Positions 17,437 through 25,840 of a DNA stretch of 64,000 nucleotides are shown here, piece after piece. Within the stretch, counting starts at the first letter, position 1; the number at the start of each line of letters is the position of its first letter. The notes beneath the pieces were generated by a model. It was given only the letters and a program-made list of their open reading frames with translations, made no database searches and was not told the origin of the DNA. The stretch lies in assembly GCF_000282055.1 (NCBI RefSeq), contig NZ_AKJZ01000040.1:1-64000 (forward strand). The letters are read 5' to 3'. Position numbers and translations under genes: made by a program. The stretch comes from Flavobacterium sp. CF136. GTDB taxonomy: Bacteria > Bacteroidota > Bacteroidia > Flavobacteriales > Flavobacteriaceae.

Positions 17437-18018
17437 TTATTTTTTAGCTTCTTCACCCTCTTTTACCGCAGGTTTAGCGTCAGTTTTTGGAGATGCTTTA
17501 TATTTATCATTCAAAGCTTTAATAATATCTTTTGTAATGTCATATTTCTCTTCTGCATATAAAATAGAAGCTGCATCACCGGTACCATAGATATAAGAGT
17601 ACCCTTTTTCTTTTCCATAAGTTTTAATGAATTTTTTAACTCCGCTTACAAGAGAATCCATTTCAACACCACTTTCCTGTTGCAATTGTTGAGACAAAGC
17701 TTGTTGAGCATAACCCAATTGCTGCTCTCTTTTTTGCAATTCAGCTCCTCTTTGTTGTGCCCATGCCTGACCGTTTGCCTGTGCCTGACTTTGAAAACTA
17801 GCAGCGTCTTGTTTAAAACGAGTAATTTCAGCTTGTAGTTGTCTTCCTTTTTCTTCTGCCTGAGCTTTATACTTTGCCTCAAGATCTTTTGCTTCAGTGT
17901 ACTCTTTCATTAAAACTGAAGTATCAACGTAAGCTGTTTTTACTTCCTTAACTTCTGCTGTTTTATTACATGAAACAACTAAAATTGAAAGCGCGATAAT
18001 TACTAATGCTTTTTTCAT
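17437..18018 (-). CDS. OmpH/Skp-family lipoprotein
   Basis: A 193-residue protein with a lipoprotein signal (ILVVSC, Cys at 17). YVDTSVLMKEYTEAKDLEAKY opens a long Glu/Gln/Lys/Ala-rich helical arm (~40-130). A compact region with YSYIYGTGDAASILYAEEKYDIT then returns to the core, as in Skp chaperones that hold outer-membrane proteins in the periplasm. A lipid anchor is unlike soluble E. coli Skp. The C-terminal ~20 residues are Lys/Glu/Ala-rich. It has its own promoter (18061-18054) and terminator, hence monocistronic. Confidence 0.8.
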   Translation of the reverse strand: MKKALVIIALSILVVSCNKTAEVKEVKTAYVDTSVLMKEYTEAKDLEAKYKAQAEEKGRQLQAEITRFKQDAASFQSQAQANGQAWAQQRGAELQKREQQLGYAQQALSQQLQQESGVEMDSLVSGVKKFIKTYGKEKGYSYIYGTGDAASILYAEEKYDITKDIIKALNDKYKASPKTDAKPAVKEGEEAKK

Positions 18019-18053
18019 TTTTTTTAATTTCTATTTTTTTAATGTATTGAAGA

Positions 18054-18061
18054 CAAAAATA
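18054..18061 (-). promoter_or_regulatory. -7 box of the OmpH-like gene
   Basis: TATTTTTG on the minus strand, 36 bases upstream of the ATG at 18018. Confidence 0.5.
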
Positions 18062-18200
18062 TAAAAAAATAAATAGCATCAACATAAAGTTTAAAAAATG
18101 CGCTAATTTTATGATATTAGTTTTACTTATTAAAAGAAAAACAACCATAAACAAACACTATTAAAACCGGCTTTAATAGCGCGTTTTAGAGGCGATTTCA

Positions 18201-18243
18201 AAAAAAAGCCAACATTTCCCCTCAATTATATGGAAATATTGGC
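18201..18243 (-). terminator. Terminator of the methyltransferase gene
   Basis: GCCAACATTTCC (18208-18219) pairs with GGAAATATTGGC (18232-18243) with one mismatch. On the minus strand it is followed by a run of eight T. Confidence 0.75.
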
Positions 18244-18265
18244 TTAAATGTGCTTAAATTACTTT

Positions 18266-19114
18266 TTACTTGTTTTTTAAGACATAAATGTGCGATGAAT
18301 ATTCTAAAGTTCGCTTGGCTTTAAGATTTGATCTTAATCCCACAAAAAACGCACTGATGTAATTCATTTTTCCCGTTTTGTATTTTTCCGATAATAAACT
18401 CACGTAAAAAGAATCAAATTTCATCGGAAGCACTTTTTCCAATTTCATATCTACTTTTTCAAAAAGAGACTGAATGGCTTTTTTTGAGAAATGCCAAAAA
18501 TGAATTGGCACATCAAAAGCCGCCCAAAATTTATTATAATATTTTGCGTCGTACGATTTAAAATTTGGAACCGCAATAATTAATGTTCCAGTTGGTTTTA
18601 GCAAACGCTTCAATTCCTGAATTTGGAATTCTAAATTTGGAACGTGTTCCAAAACATGCCACATTGTAATTACGTCAAAAGAATTATTTTCGAGAATACT
18701 GATTTCATCAACGAAAGAAATTCCTTTTGCAATAGCAATTTCTTTTGCTCTCGCACTCGGTTCTACTCCAATAATTTCCCATCCATCATTTTTTGCCGTT
18801 AATAAAAAATCTCCGGTTCCCGCACCAATATCCAAAATTTTACCTTTTTGAGATTGCTCGGAATTAATTAAATTCAATTTATTTTTCAGCGCTATATTTT
18901 TTACAAAATGATATGCTTTTTCAAATAAGGAACGTTTGTTATCTGTATGCGAAATATAATCTTCACTTTCGTAATATCTCCCTAAATTTTCTAAATCAGG
19001 TTGCGGAGATGTAATTAGCATATCCAGATTTTCATCATAATACAATTCGAAAATTTCTTTAGAAACTGAATGATCTTTTACAGTAAGAAAATGTTTTTTG
19101 TTTAAAACGTCCAT
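18266..19114 (-). CDS. Class I SAM-dependent methyltransferase
   Basis: A 282-residue protein with the SAM-binding motif ILDIGAGTGDFLL (residues ~93-105) and VITMWHVLEHVPN, RLLKPTGTLIIAVPN, typical of the UbiG/methyltransferase-23 type. The N-terminal ~60 residues could hold a small domain but lack a zinc motif. I start at the ATG at 19114 (MDVLNKKHF). An upstream in-frame ATG at 19174 lies inside a hairpin and would add a 20-residue hydrophobic leader not expected in the family. The substrate is unknown. Confidence 0.8.
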   Translation of the reverse strand: MDVLNKKHFLTVKDHSVSKEIFELYYDENLDMLITSPQPDLENLGRYYESEDYISHTDNKRSLFEKAYHFVKNIALKNKLNLINSEQSQKGKILDIGAGTGDFLLTAKNDGWEIIGVEPSARAKEIAIAKGISFVDEISILENNSFDVITMWHVLEHVPNLEFQIQELKRLLKPTGTLIIAVPNFKSYDAKYYNKFWAAFDVPIHFWHFSKKAIQSLFEKVDMKLEKVLPMKFDSFYVSLLSEKYKTGKMNYISAFFVGLRSNLKAKRTLEYSSHIYVLKNK

Positions 19115-19151
19115 TTTATAATTATAGGTATTTTGGTTTAATTTTATAGCA

Positions 19152-19183
19152 AACCCTAAAAGTGAAAATTTCATTTTTAGGGT
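19152..19183. terminator. Hairpin between the acetyltransferase and methyltransferase genes
   Basis: AACCCTAAAA (19152-19161) pairs with TTTTAGGGTT (19174-19183). A T-run follows on the plus strand only, so as a terminator for the minus-strand gene it would be weak. Confidence 0.4.
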
Positions 19184-19209
19184 TATTGTTTTTTTTATTG
19201 GTATTTATT

Positions 19210-19674
19210 TCAGCGTGTCCAATTTATTTTTACAGCCGACATTTTTTCGTTTTCAATTCTTGTTTCTGTCAAAATTGTAAAACCGTTTTTAATGTAAAAC
19301 GGCATTGGAGATTTATAAAATTCCTTATTTTGTTTTACTTCATTTTCATGATCGGTAACCCAACCATTCAAACTATGATTATTCTTTTTTAATTCATTAA
19401 TCAAAAATGTACCGCTTCCTTTTCCTTGTATCCCGTGATTCAAAATGATGGCAAACCAGTTCTCATCTTCTCTTAAAAAAGTAAATGCCCAACCATTAAT
19501 TTTATCTGAATCATCAAACAGCAAATAATGTTTTGTGTTTAAAAGTCCATTCAAATACAGATCAAAATCTTCAATAGTTTTCAAATGCAATCTTGCAGGA
19601 TATTCATTGTTCCAAATTTCACGTAAAATATCTTTTTCTTCTAATGAAAGAATTTCTTTTTCAATAATTTTCAT
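19210..19674 (-). CDS. GNAT-family N-acetyltransferase
   Basis: A 154-residue acetyl-CoA-dependent transferase. The acetyl-CoA loop is visible in ILNHGIQGKGSGTFLINELKK (residues ~82-102), and the end PFYIKNGFTILTETRIENEKMSAVKINW is the usual closing strand. The acceptor substrate is unknown. A parS-like site lies 19 bases upstream of its start. Confidence 0.75.
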   Translation of the reverse strand: MKIIEKEILSLEEKDILREIWNNEYPARLHLKTIEDFDLYLNGLLNTKHYLLFDDSDKINGWAFTFLREDENWFAIILNHGIQGKGSGTFLINELKKNNHSLNGWVTDHENEVKQNKEFYKSPMPFYIKNGFTILTETRIENEKMSAVKINWTR

Positions 19675-19692
19675 AATAAGAAATTTAAAATA

Positions 19693-19706
19693 GTTTCACG
19701 TGGAAC
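19693..19706. promoter_or_regulatory. parS-like palindrome outside the main cluster
   Basis: GTTTCACGTGGAAC, identical to the site at 21828-21841. It lies between the acetyltransferase start and the mnmG terminator. Confidence 0.6.
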
Positions 19707-19708
19707 AA

Positions 19709-19760
19709 TTTTCAGTCTCTGTTTTCAGTTCCAAAACTGTTAAAAAACAGAGACTGAAAA
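19709..19760 (-). terminator. mnmG terminator hairpin
   Basis: A perfect 17-bp inverted repeat (19709-19725 with 19744-19760) and 18-base loop, immediately after the mnmG stop. It overlaps no CDS and abuts a parS-like site. Confidence 0.7.
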
Positions 19761-19765
19761 CTTTC

Positions 19766-21637
19766 CTATCTTCCCATATAAATCAATAATACCGAAATAT
19801 CACTTGGAGAAACACCACTGATTCTTGATGCCTGCGAAATTGTTACAGGACGAATCTTGCTTAGTTTTTGTTTTGCTTCAATAGACATTGATTTGATTTT
19901 ATTATAATCGAAATTCTCTGGAATTTTAACTTCTTCTAATCGTGTTAGCTTATCAGCATTATTTCTTTCTTTTTCGATATAGCCGGAATATTTTACCTGA
20001 ATTTCGGCTTGCTCTAAAATTTCCTGATCCAGATTATTCTCCGCAACATATTCTTTCACTTTATCAAACTTCATGATATCTTCCAGATCAATTTGAGGGC
20101 GGGAAAAAACTTTAAACATTTTATCTCCTTGTGAAATAACTGCTGTTCCTTTAGATTCTAAAATAGGATTTGCTTCTCCAATCGAAATGCTTGTTTCTTT
20201 AAAAAAAGCAACCATCTTTTCAGACTCATTCAATTTATGTTCCATTCTGCGTAATCTCTTTTCAGAAGCTAAACCAATTTCGTGTGACATTGGTGTTAGT
20301 CTGAAATCGGCATTATCCTGACGCAACAATGTTCTGTATTCTGCTCTTGATGTAAACATGCGATAAGGTTCTTCTGTTCCTTTCGTAATTAAGTCATCAA
20401 TCAAAACTCCGATATATGCTTCATCGCGCTTTAAAATTAATGGCGCTTTTTCATGTACTTTTAAATGTGCATTTATTCCTGCCATTAATCCTTGAGATGC
20501 CGCTTCTTCATATCCTGTCGTTCCGTTTATTTGTCCTGCAAAATATAAACCTTCCACTAACTTTGTTTCTAAAGTATGTTTCAATTGCGTTGGCGGAAAA
20601 TAATCATATTCAATTGCGTAACCTGGTCTAAAGAATTTCACATTCTCAAAACCGGCAACTGAACGCAAAGCTTTAAATTGAATATCCTCAGGAAGTGAAG
20701 TTGAAAATCCGTTCACGTAAACTTCGCAAGTATTCCAACCTTCCGGCTCCACAAATAATTGATGGCGCTCTTTGTCTGCGAAACGATTTATTTTATCTTC
20801 AATCGAAGGACAATATCTTGGACCGATACTTTTGATCCGGCCATTGAACATTGGTGAGCGATCAAAACCTGATCTCAAAATATCGTGAACGTCCAGAGAC
20901 GTATAGGTCATATGACAAGATCTTTGATGAATCAAGGGCGAAGTCACATCTGAATATGAAAACTTATCTGGTTTTGCATCTCCTTTTTCTTCGTTCATTT
21001 TAGAATAATCCAAAGAACGTCCATCAACTCTTGGTGGCGTTCCTGTCTTCATTCTCCCAGATTCAAAACCTGCGGCAACCAAATCTTCGGTGATTCCGTA
21101 TGCTGCACTTTCTCCTGCTCTTCCTCCGCCGAACTGTTTGTCCCCGATATGAATCAGACCATTCAAAAATGTTCCGTTAGTCAAGACAACAGATTTTGAA
21201 CGAATCTCAATTCCAAGAGACGTTTTGATTCCTTTTATTTTTCCGTTCTCAATAATCAGACCTTTCACCATCTCTTGATAAAAATCAAGATTTGGAGTTC
21301 CTTCCAACATCATTCTCCATTCCTCAGCAAAACGCATTCGGTCACTCTGAACTCTCGGTGACCACATTGCAGGTCCTTTTGATTTGTTCAACATCTTAAA
21401 CTGAATCGCAGTTTTGTCAGACACAATTCCGGAGTACCCGCCAAGTGCATCAATTTCACGCACAATCTGTCCTTTTGCAATTCCTCCCATAGCAGGATTG
21501 CAAGACATCTGCGCAATGTTCTGCAAACTCATTGTTACCAATAAAGTTTTTGAACCCAAATTTGCGGCAGCGGCAGCAGCTTCTGAACCAGCATGACCTG
21601 CACCAACCACAATAACATCGTATTCTTCTAAAAACAT
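19766..21637 (-). CDS. mnmG: tRNA uridine-5-carboxymethylaminomethyl modification enzyme MnmG
   Basis: FAD-dependent enzyme that, with MnmE, modifies U34 of certain tRNAs. The FAD-binding motif VVGAGHAGSEAAAAAA (residues ~10-25) is followed by MSCNPAMGGIAKGQIVREIDALGG, GTPPRVDGRS, FAGQINGTTGYEEAASQGLMAG, and the C-terminal helical domain ending SGVSPSDISVLLIYMGR. Its 623 residues are full length. In many bacteria this gene lies near the replication origin and par genes. Here five parS-like sites occur just upstream of its start. Confidence 0.96.
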   Translation of the reverse strand: MFLEEYDVIVVGAGHAGSEAAAAAANLGSKTLLVTMSLQNIAQMSCNPAMGGIAKGQIVREIDALGGYSGIVSDKTAIQFKMLNKSKGPAMWSPRVQSDRMRFAEEWRMMLEGTPNLDFYQEMVKGLIIENGKIKGIKTSLGIEIRSKSVVLTNGTFLNGLIHIGDKQFGGGRAGESAAYGITEDLVAAGFESGRMKTGTPPRVDGRSLDYSKMNEEKGDAKPDKFSYSDVTSPLIHQRSCHMTYTSLDVHDILRSGFDRSPMFNGRIKSIGPRYCPSIEDKINRFADKERHQLFVEPEGWNTCEVYVNGFSTSLPEDIQFKALRSVAGFENVKFFRPGYAIEYDYFPPTQLKHTLETKLVEGLYFAGQINGTTGYEEAASQGLMAGINAHLKVHEKAPLILKRDEAYIGVLIDDLITKGTEEPYRMFTSRAEYRTLLRQDNADFRLTPMSHEIGLASEKRLRRMEHKLNESEKMVAFFKETSISIGEANPILESKGTAVISQGDKMFKVFSRPQIDLEDIMKFDKVKEYVAENNLDQEILEQAEIQVKYSGYIEKERNNADKLTRLEEVKIPENFDYNKIKSMSIEAKQKLSKIRPVTISQASRISGVSPSDISVLLIYMGR

Positions 21638-21701
21638 TTTGTTTTATTATTCTCCGAAAAACTGGTTAAGTCAGCCCTCAGAATTAACTTTAAATTTATT
21701 T

Positions 21702-21891
21702 GTTCCACGTGGAACGCTTCAAAAATACAATTTCAAAAACTGTTCCACGTGGAACGATTCTGAAATAAAAAATCAAAACTTAAGACGTTCCACGTGGAAC
21801 ACTAATTATTTAAAAACTTAAACTTGTGTTTCACGTGGAACATTAGCTTAGATTAAAAAAAAGATATTTAAATCAAAGTTCCACGTGGAAC
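21702..21891. promoter_or_regulatory. Cluster of five parS-like centromere sites
   Basis: Perfect palindromes GTTCCACGTGGAAC at 21702-21715, 21742-21755, 21787-21800 and 21878-21891, plus GTTTCACGTGGAAC at 21828-21841. The first four are spaced 36-45 bases apart. They match the general parS form GTTnCACGTGnAAC, bound by ParB near bacterial origins. The last copy lies inside the ybeY coding sequence. parA and parB are not in the window. Confidence 0.85.
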
Positions 21892-22292
21892 ATCGAAATC
21901 TTTTCATCTTCTTTCGAACGCATCAAATCTGCATCAGCATCCGTTTTATCTTTGTATCCACAATAATGTAATATACCATGGGCTAAAACTCGTTTTAATT
22001 CCTCATCAAAAGAAACATTAAAATCATTAGCATTATCTTTTACCCTTTCAACAGAAACAAAAATATCTCCGTTTAATTCGTTTCCAACTGTGTAATCAAA
22101 ACTGATAATATCAGTTAGAGTGTCGTGGTTTAGATATTCGACATTAATTTTATGAAGATATTCATCATCACAAAAAATGTAATTTATCTCTCCTTCATTT
22201 TTATTTTCAGAAACAATAACAGCACTCAACCAATCAGAAAAGGCTTCTTCGTTTTCTAAATTAAAATCTGTTTCGTAATTAAAATTGATCAT
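21873..22292 (-). CDS. ybeY: rRNA maturation factor YbeY
   Basis: A 139-residue metal-dependent endoribonuclease of 16S rRNA maturation and ribosome quality control. It has the family motifs NVEYLNHDTLTDIISFDY and HGILHYCGYKD. The usual motif is HGxLHxxGYDH, so the third histidine ligand position holds Asp. The C-terminal codons MFHVEL encode a perfect parS-like palindrome. Its start overlaps the stop of the DUF4175 gene by four bases, so the two are translationally coupled. Confidence 0.88.
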   Translation of the reverse strand: MINFNYETDFNLENEEAFSDWLSAVIVSENKNEGEINYIFCDDEYLHKINVEYLNHDTLTDIISFDYTVGNELNGDIFVSVERVKDNANDFNVSFDEELKRVLAHGILHYCGYKDKTDADADLMRSKEDEKISMFHVEL

Positions 22293-25200
22293 TTTGTATT
22301 AAAATATTCTTGAACTTTTTGATTAAAATTCGAGCGCAAAGGTAGTGATTGTCTATTTAAAATCTCTACACTGTTTAAATATTCCAATAATGAGCTTGGT
22401 AAAGCATTTGTTCGATTAGAAAATTCAGCTTTATTTGTTTCAGATTGACGCTTCGTATCTTGACCTTGTTGCTGAACTGCATTGTTTAATTTTAATAGTT
22501 CTTGTTGAATATTTAAGATTCTCTGCAAGTTCTCATTCTTAAAACCTTTATTCAAAAGCTGCTTTTCAGATTGTTTCATCTGATCGATTACAGATCTCCC
22601 CTGAGAATCCAATCCTTGTTTGGCTAACTCTTTCTGCAAAGCTTCACGAAGTTTTACCTGCTCTTTATAAATTTCCATTATTGCTTCAGCATCTCCTTCC
22701 CCGTCATTTCCATCTTTACCATCCTTCTCTCCTTTTCCGTTTTTACCATCTTTACCTGAAGAACCTTTATCTCCACTTTTACCACCTTGTCCATTCTTTC
22801 CCTGACCATCTTTGCCTTCACCAGATTTTCCATCTTTGCCTTGACCGGGTTTATCTCCAGGCTTATCCCCTTTCTTCATTCCGTCTTTCATTTTATCAGC
22901 CAGACCTTTTTGCTTTTGAATAATATCAGGCAGCTGCATTCCTTGTCCATCGCCTGGTTTTGGTTTTCCTGCTCCGGGACTGGACATAGACATTTGCATG
23001 TTGTTTAATAAATCACTTAAAAAATCGGCCAATTTATTTGCAGATGAAGTAGCATATTGTTGATGCGAAACTCCTTTTGGAACCTGAACATCGGTCAACG
23101 ATTCAATTGCTTTATCAACATTGTATTGTACATTTCCAATTTCTTTGGTTACATCTTCAGCAACTTTAGGATTACGCAATGACAAAGCAAACAAACTATC
23201 ATCAACGTGTTTGAATTGTTGTTTCAGATTTTGTTGAATTTTTATGTTCTTCGTATAAGCCGAAGAACCTAATTTCATTGATTTAAATTGTTTCATCACT
23301 TCTTCCTGAGATAAAGAATATGCCAAAAGATTGTCCAAAACCTGACGAAGCATTGCAACATCTTCTTCCAGTTGCTCCTGTTCTCCACCTTCCATGCTTG
23401 ACTCCATTTGCTGTGCCATACTTTTCATTTTCTTAGCTGCACTTTTCTGTTTTGACTTAGCCGAAGAAGTATTTTTTTTATTCAGTTCATCAGAAGCTTT
23501 TTGTAAATCATCTTTTAAATCTTTTTCTTTTGAAGCATCAGAAGGAATATCCAAAGGCGCTTTTAAAGTTTTATTTTCATCTTTTAAATCCTTTAAATCT
23601 TCCTGGATTTTATCGAAAGACTTATTGATGTCGTCTTGCTTCTCTTCAGTATTTTCTTTTTCTTTATTTGAAAGCTGTTCCTGCTGATCAGAAAGCTTAT
23701 CTAATTTATCAGCTACTTGTTCAGCTTTCTTTTCTACATAAAAACGTTTAGTTAGTTCAACTAATTGTTCTAAATTTCGAGATTGATTTTTACTGATCTG
23801 TTTGAATTTTTCCATTTTATCAAACAGCTCTTCACTATTTAATTTATCATTTAGACTCTTAAGTTCATCTAATAATTTCTGGTTTTTCTCCAAATCCTTA
23901 TCGGCATTATCTAAACGCTTTTGTAAATCTTCAGCAGTTTTATCCTTTTTATCTTCTTTGAATTTATCCAGATTCTTATTCATTTTCTCAGCAAACTGTT
24001 TCATCAATTCATCCTGTTGTTTCTGACGTTTGATAAAATCATTGATTTTTTGCTGATCCTTAAACTCCAAATTATCCTTTTCTTTTCCTGCATTCTGAAT
24101 CTTATCCATTTCAGAAAATTGTTTGGTTTGATTCTTTAAAGATTTCTCTAAACTATTTATGTTTTGATTTTGCTGTTGCAATTCTAAATCATGAATTTCA
24201 TCAGTTGTAGAAACTCTGTCTGAAAAAACAGAAGACTTAGTACTCTTAAAATGATGCGGTGCATCGTTGTCAAAAACTTCAAAATAGTATTCATAAGACA
24301 CTCCTTCTGATACAGCCAGGTTACTTGGAAAATTAAAAACAAACTGATCAAATACTGCTTGCTTCACAGGAATGGTTCCGCGCTTTGCAGTTTGTGGTTT
24401 GTTTCTCTCGTAATAAACAATCTGTAATTTTGATAATCCGTAATCATCACCCAGTCTTCCTAAAACATAATTTTTATCCAGCTTCAAACTGTCAGGTGCA
24501 GGCGCAACAGTAATAGTTGGGTGCTGATCTTTGATCACAGATAGCTGATAATCCAGCTTCTCATAGTTTTTTACTTTATTATTCGAAGTAAGAATTTGAT
24601 ATTCTGTATTTTGACTTATACTTTTAGCCAATTTAAACTCGTTTTCGGCTTTATTAAACTTAAAATTAGCATTATCATCCTTCCAAACGATTTCCTGAGT
24701 CGCCTGTGTATTCATTTTCCAGGTTACCAAAGTTCCTTCCGGCACAATTGCATTTCCGGTTCCCTGAATTATTTCTGATTTCTTTTTCAAATAAGATGGA
24801 AAATTCAACACCATTTCGAAGTTGGCAATTGACGGAACTGTAATAACTTTTAATTCATATTCATCTGATGAAACCGAATTTCCTTCAAAAGAAAACTGAA
24901 CATTATCAACTGGTTTTTCAATCTTGAATTCAAACTTTCCTGGTTGAGATGATTCCATAAAATAACTTTCGTCACCAATATGAATCATGACATTCTCTGG
25001 AACAATCTTTCCAACAGATTCCATTTTGATAACAAAATCTTTGTTTTGTTCTGTCTGCAAGTTTTGATTTAGAACAACAAATTTAAAAGGAGCCGGGGGT
25101 AAAAATGTAGCATTAAAATGCACCACTCTATTCAAACTTTGAGAAATAATATTACTGTTTCCAGAAATATAAAAGACTGCAAAAAGCAAAATCGGAATAA

Positions 25201-25678
25201 TTGCTAATGGTAAATATTTTCTGTTTGAATTAAAATTAATAGCATTTCCAAAGGGAATTGGCTGCAGCGAATTTGCTTTTTGCTCTATCGAAGCCAGCAT
25301 TAATTCTGAACTTTCAGTCGAATTTTCAGAAGCTGATAATTGTAAAAAGTTTGTTAGTTTATCACTTACTTCTGTAAAATGGTTTCCAATAATTGCCGAA
25401 GCCTGATTATAATCAATTCCCTTTTGAAGTTTGAACAGCTTGAAAATCGGAAACAAAATAAAACGGAACAAAAGAAAAACTTCAACTCCTATAAATATCC
25501 AGAATAAAATTGTTCTTCCTAAGGGTTTCAACCAAAGAAAATATTCAATAAAAAGCGTAAACAAGAAATACAGTAATCCAAAACCAATAAAAAGAAGTCC
25601 CCCTTTTATTAATTCGTTTGTGTAATATTTCTTTATAAAAGCCTCTAACTTTTGATATATAGCAGATGTCGTTTTCAA
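22289..25678 (-). CDS. Large DUF4175-family membrane protein with coiled coils
   Basis: 1129 residues. Two hydrophobic segments (~25-75) and a third (~153-172) anchor it. A beta-rich, probably periplasmic region follows to ~500, then long Lys/Glu/Gln coiled coils (~500-800). A collagen-like Gly/Lys/Asp stretch (GKDGK, GQGKNG, GSSGKDG) lies at about 940-996, before a C-terminal helical end. DUF4175 proteins of Bacteroidota have no settled function; a membrane-anchored stress or assembly factor is possible. It overlaps ybeY by four bases. Short shadow frames on the other strand here come from the low-complexity coding. Confidence 0.75.
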   Translation of the reverse strand: MKTTSAIYQKLEAFIKKYYTNELIKGGLLFIGFGLLYFLFTLFIEYFLWLKPLGRTILFWIFIGVEVFLLFRFILFPIFKLFKLQKGIDYNQASAIIGNHFTEVSDKLTNFLQLSASENSTESSELMLASIEQKANSLQPIPFGNAINFNSNRKYLPLAIIPILLFAVFYISGNSNIISQSLNRVVHFNATFLPPAPFKFVVLNQNLQTEQNKDFVIKMESVGKIVPENVMIHIGDESYFMESSQPGKFEFKIEKPVDNVQFSFEGNSVSSDEYELKVITVPSIANFEMVLNFPSYLKKKSEIIQGTGNAIVPEGTLVTWKMNTQATQEIVWKDDNANFKFNKAENEFKLAKSISQNTEYQILTSNNKVKNYEKLDYQLSVIKDQHPTITVAPAPDSLKLDKNYVLGRLGDDYGLSKLQIVYYERNKPQTAKRGTIPVKQAVFDQFVFNFPSNLAVSEGVSYEYYFEVFDNDAPHHFKSTKSSVFSDRVSTTDEIHDLELQQQNQNINSLEKSLKNQTKQFSEMDKIQNAGKEKDNLEFKDQQKINDFIKRQKQQDELMKQFAEKMNKNLDKFKEDKKDKTAEDLQKRLDNADKDLEKNQKLLDELKSLNDKLNSEELFDKMEKFKQISKNQSRNLEQLVELTKRFYVEKKAEQVADKLDKLSDQQEQLSNKEKENTEEKQDDINKSFDKIQEDLKDLKDENKTLKAPLDIPSDASKEKDLKDDLQKASDELNKKNTSSAKSKQKSAAKKMKSMAQQMESSMEGGEQEQLEEDVAMLRQVLDNLLAYSLSQEEVMKQFKSMKLGSSAYTKNIKIQQNLKQQFKHVDDSLFALSLRNPKVAEDVTKEIGNVQYNVDKAIESLTDVQVPKGVSHQQYATSSANKLADFLSDLLNNMQMSMSSPGAGKPKPGDGQGMQLPDIIQKQKGLADKMKDGMKKGDKPGDKPGQGKDGKSGEGKDGQGKNGQGGKSGDKGSSGKDGKNGKGEKDGKDGNDGEGDAEAIMEIYKEQVKLREALQKELAKQGLDSQGRSVIDQMKQSEKQLLNKGFKNENLQRILNIQQELLKLNNAVQQQGQDTKRQSETNKAEFSNRTNALPSSLLEYLNSVEILNRQSLPLRSNFNQKVQEYFNTK

Positions 25679-25815
25679 GATGAATCTATTTTAATTATAA
25701 CCTATAAAAGTAGTAATTTTAATTAAATAATTATCAATGAGAAAATTAGTCAATTAAGCTACCAGTAAGACATTATCTAATTAAAACTCATTTTCTAATT
25801 CTCTAATTAGAATTG

Positions 25816-25823
25816 TATCTTTG
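25816..25823 (+). promoter_or_regulatory. -7 box of gltX
   Basis: TATCTTTG, 18 bases upstream of the ATG at 25841. Confidence 0.5.
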
Positions 25824-25840
25824 CATCAAAATTTAAACAA

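Noticed and set aside
23394..24026. Plus-strand ORFs of 70-100 residues rich in Ser and Phe
   Set aside because: They mirror the Lys/Glu-rich coiled-coil codons of the DUF4175 gene.
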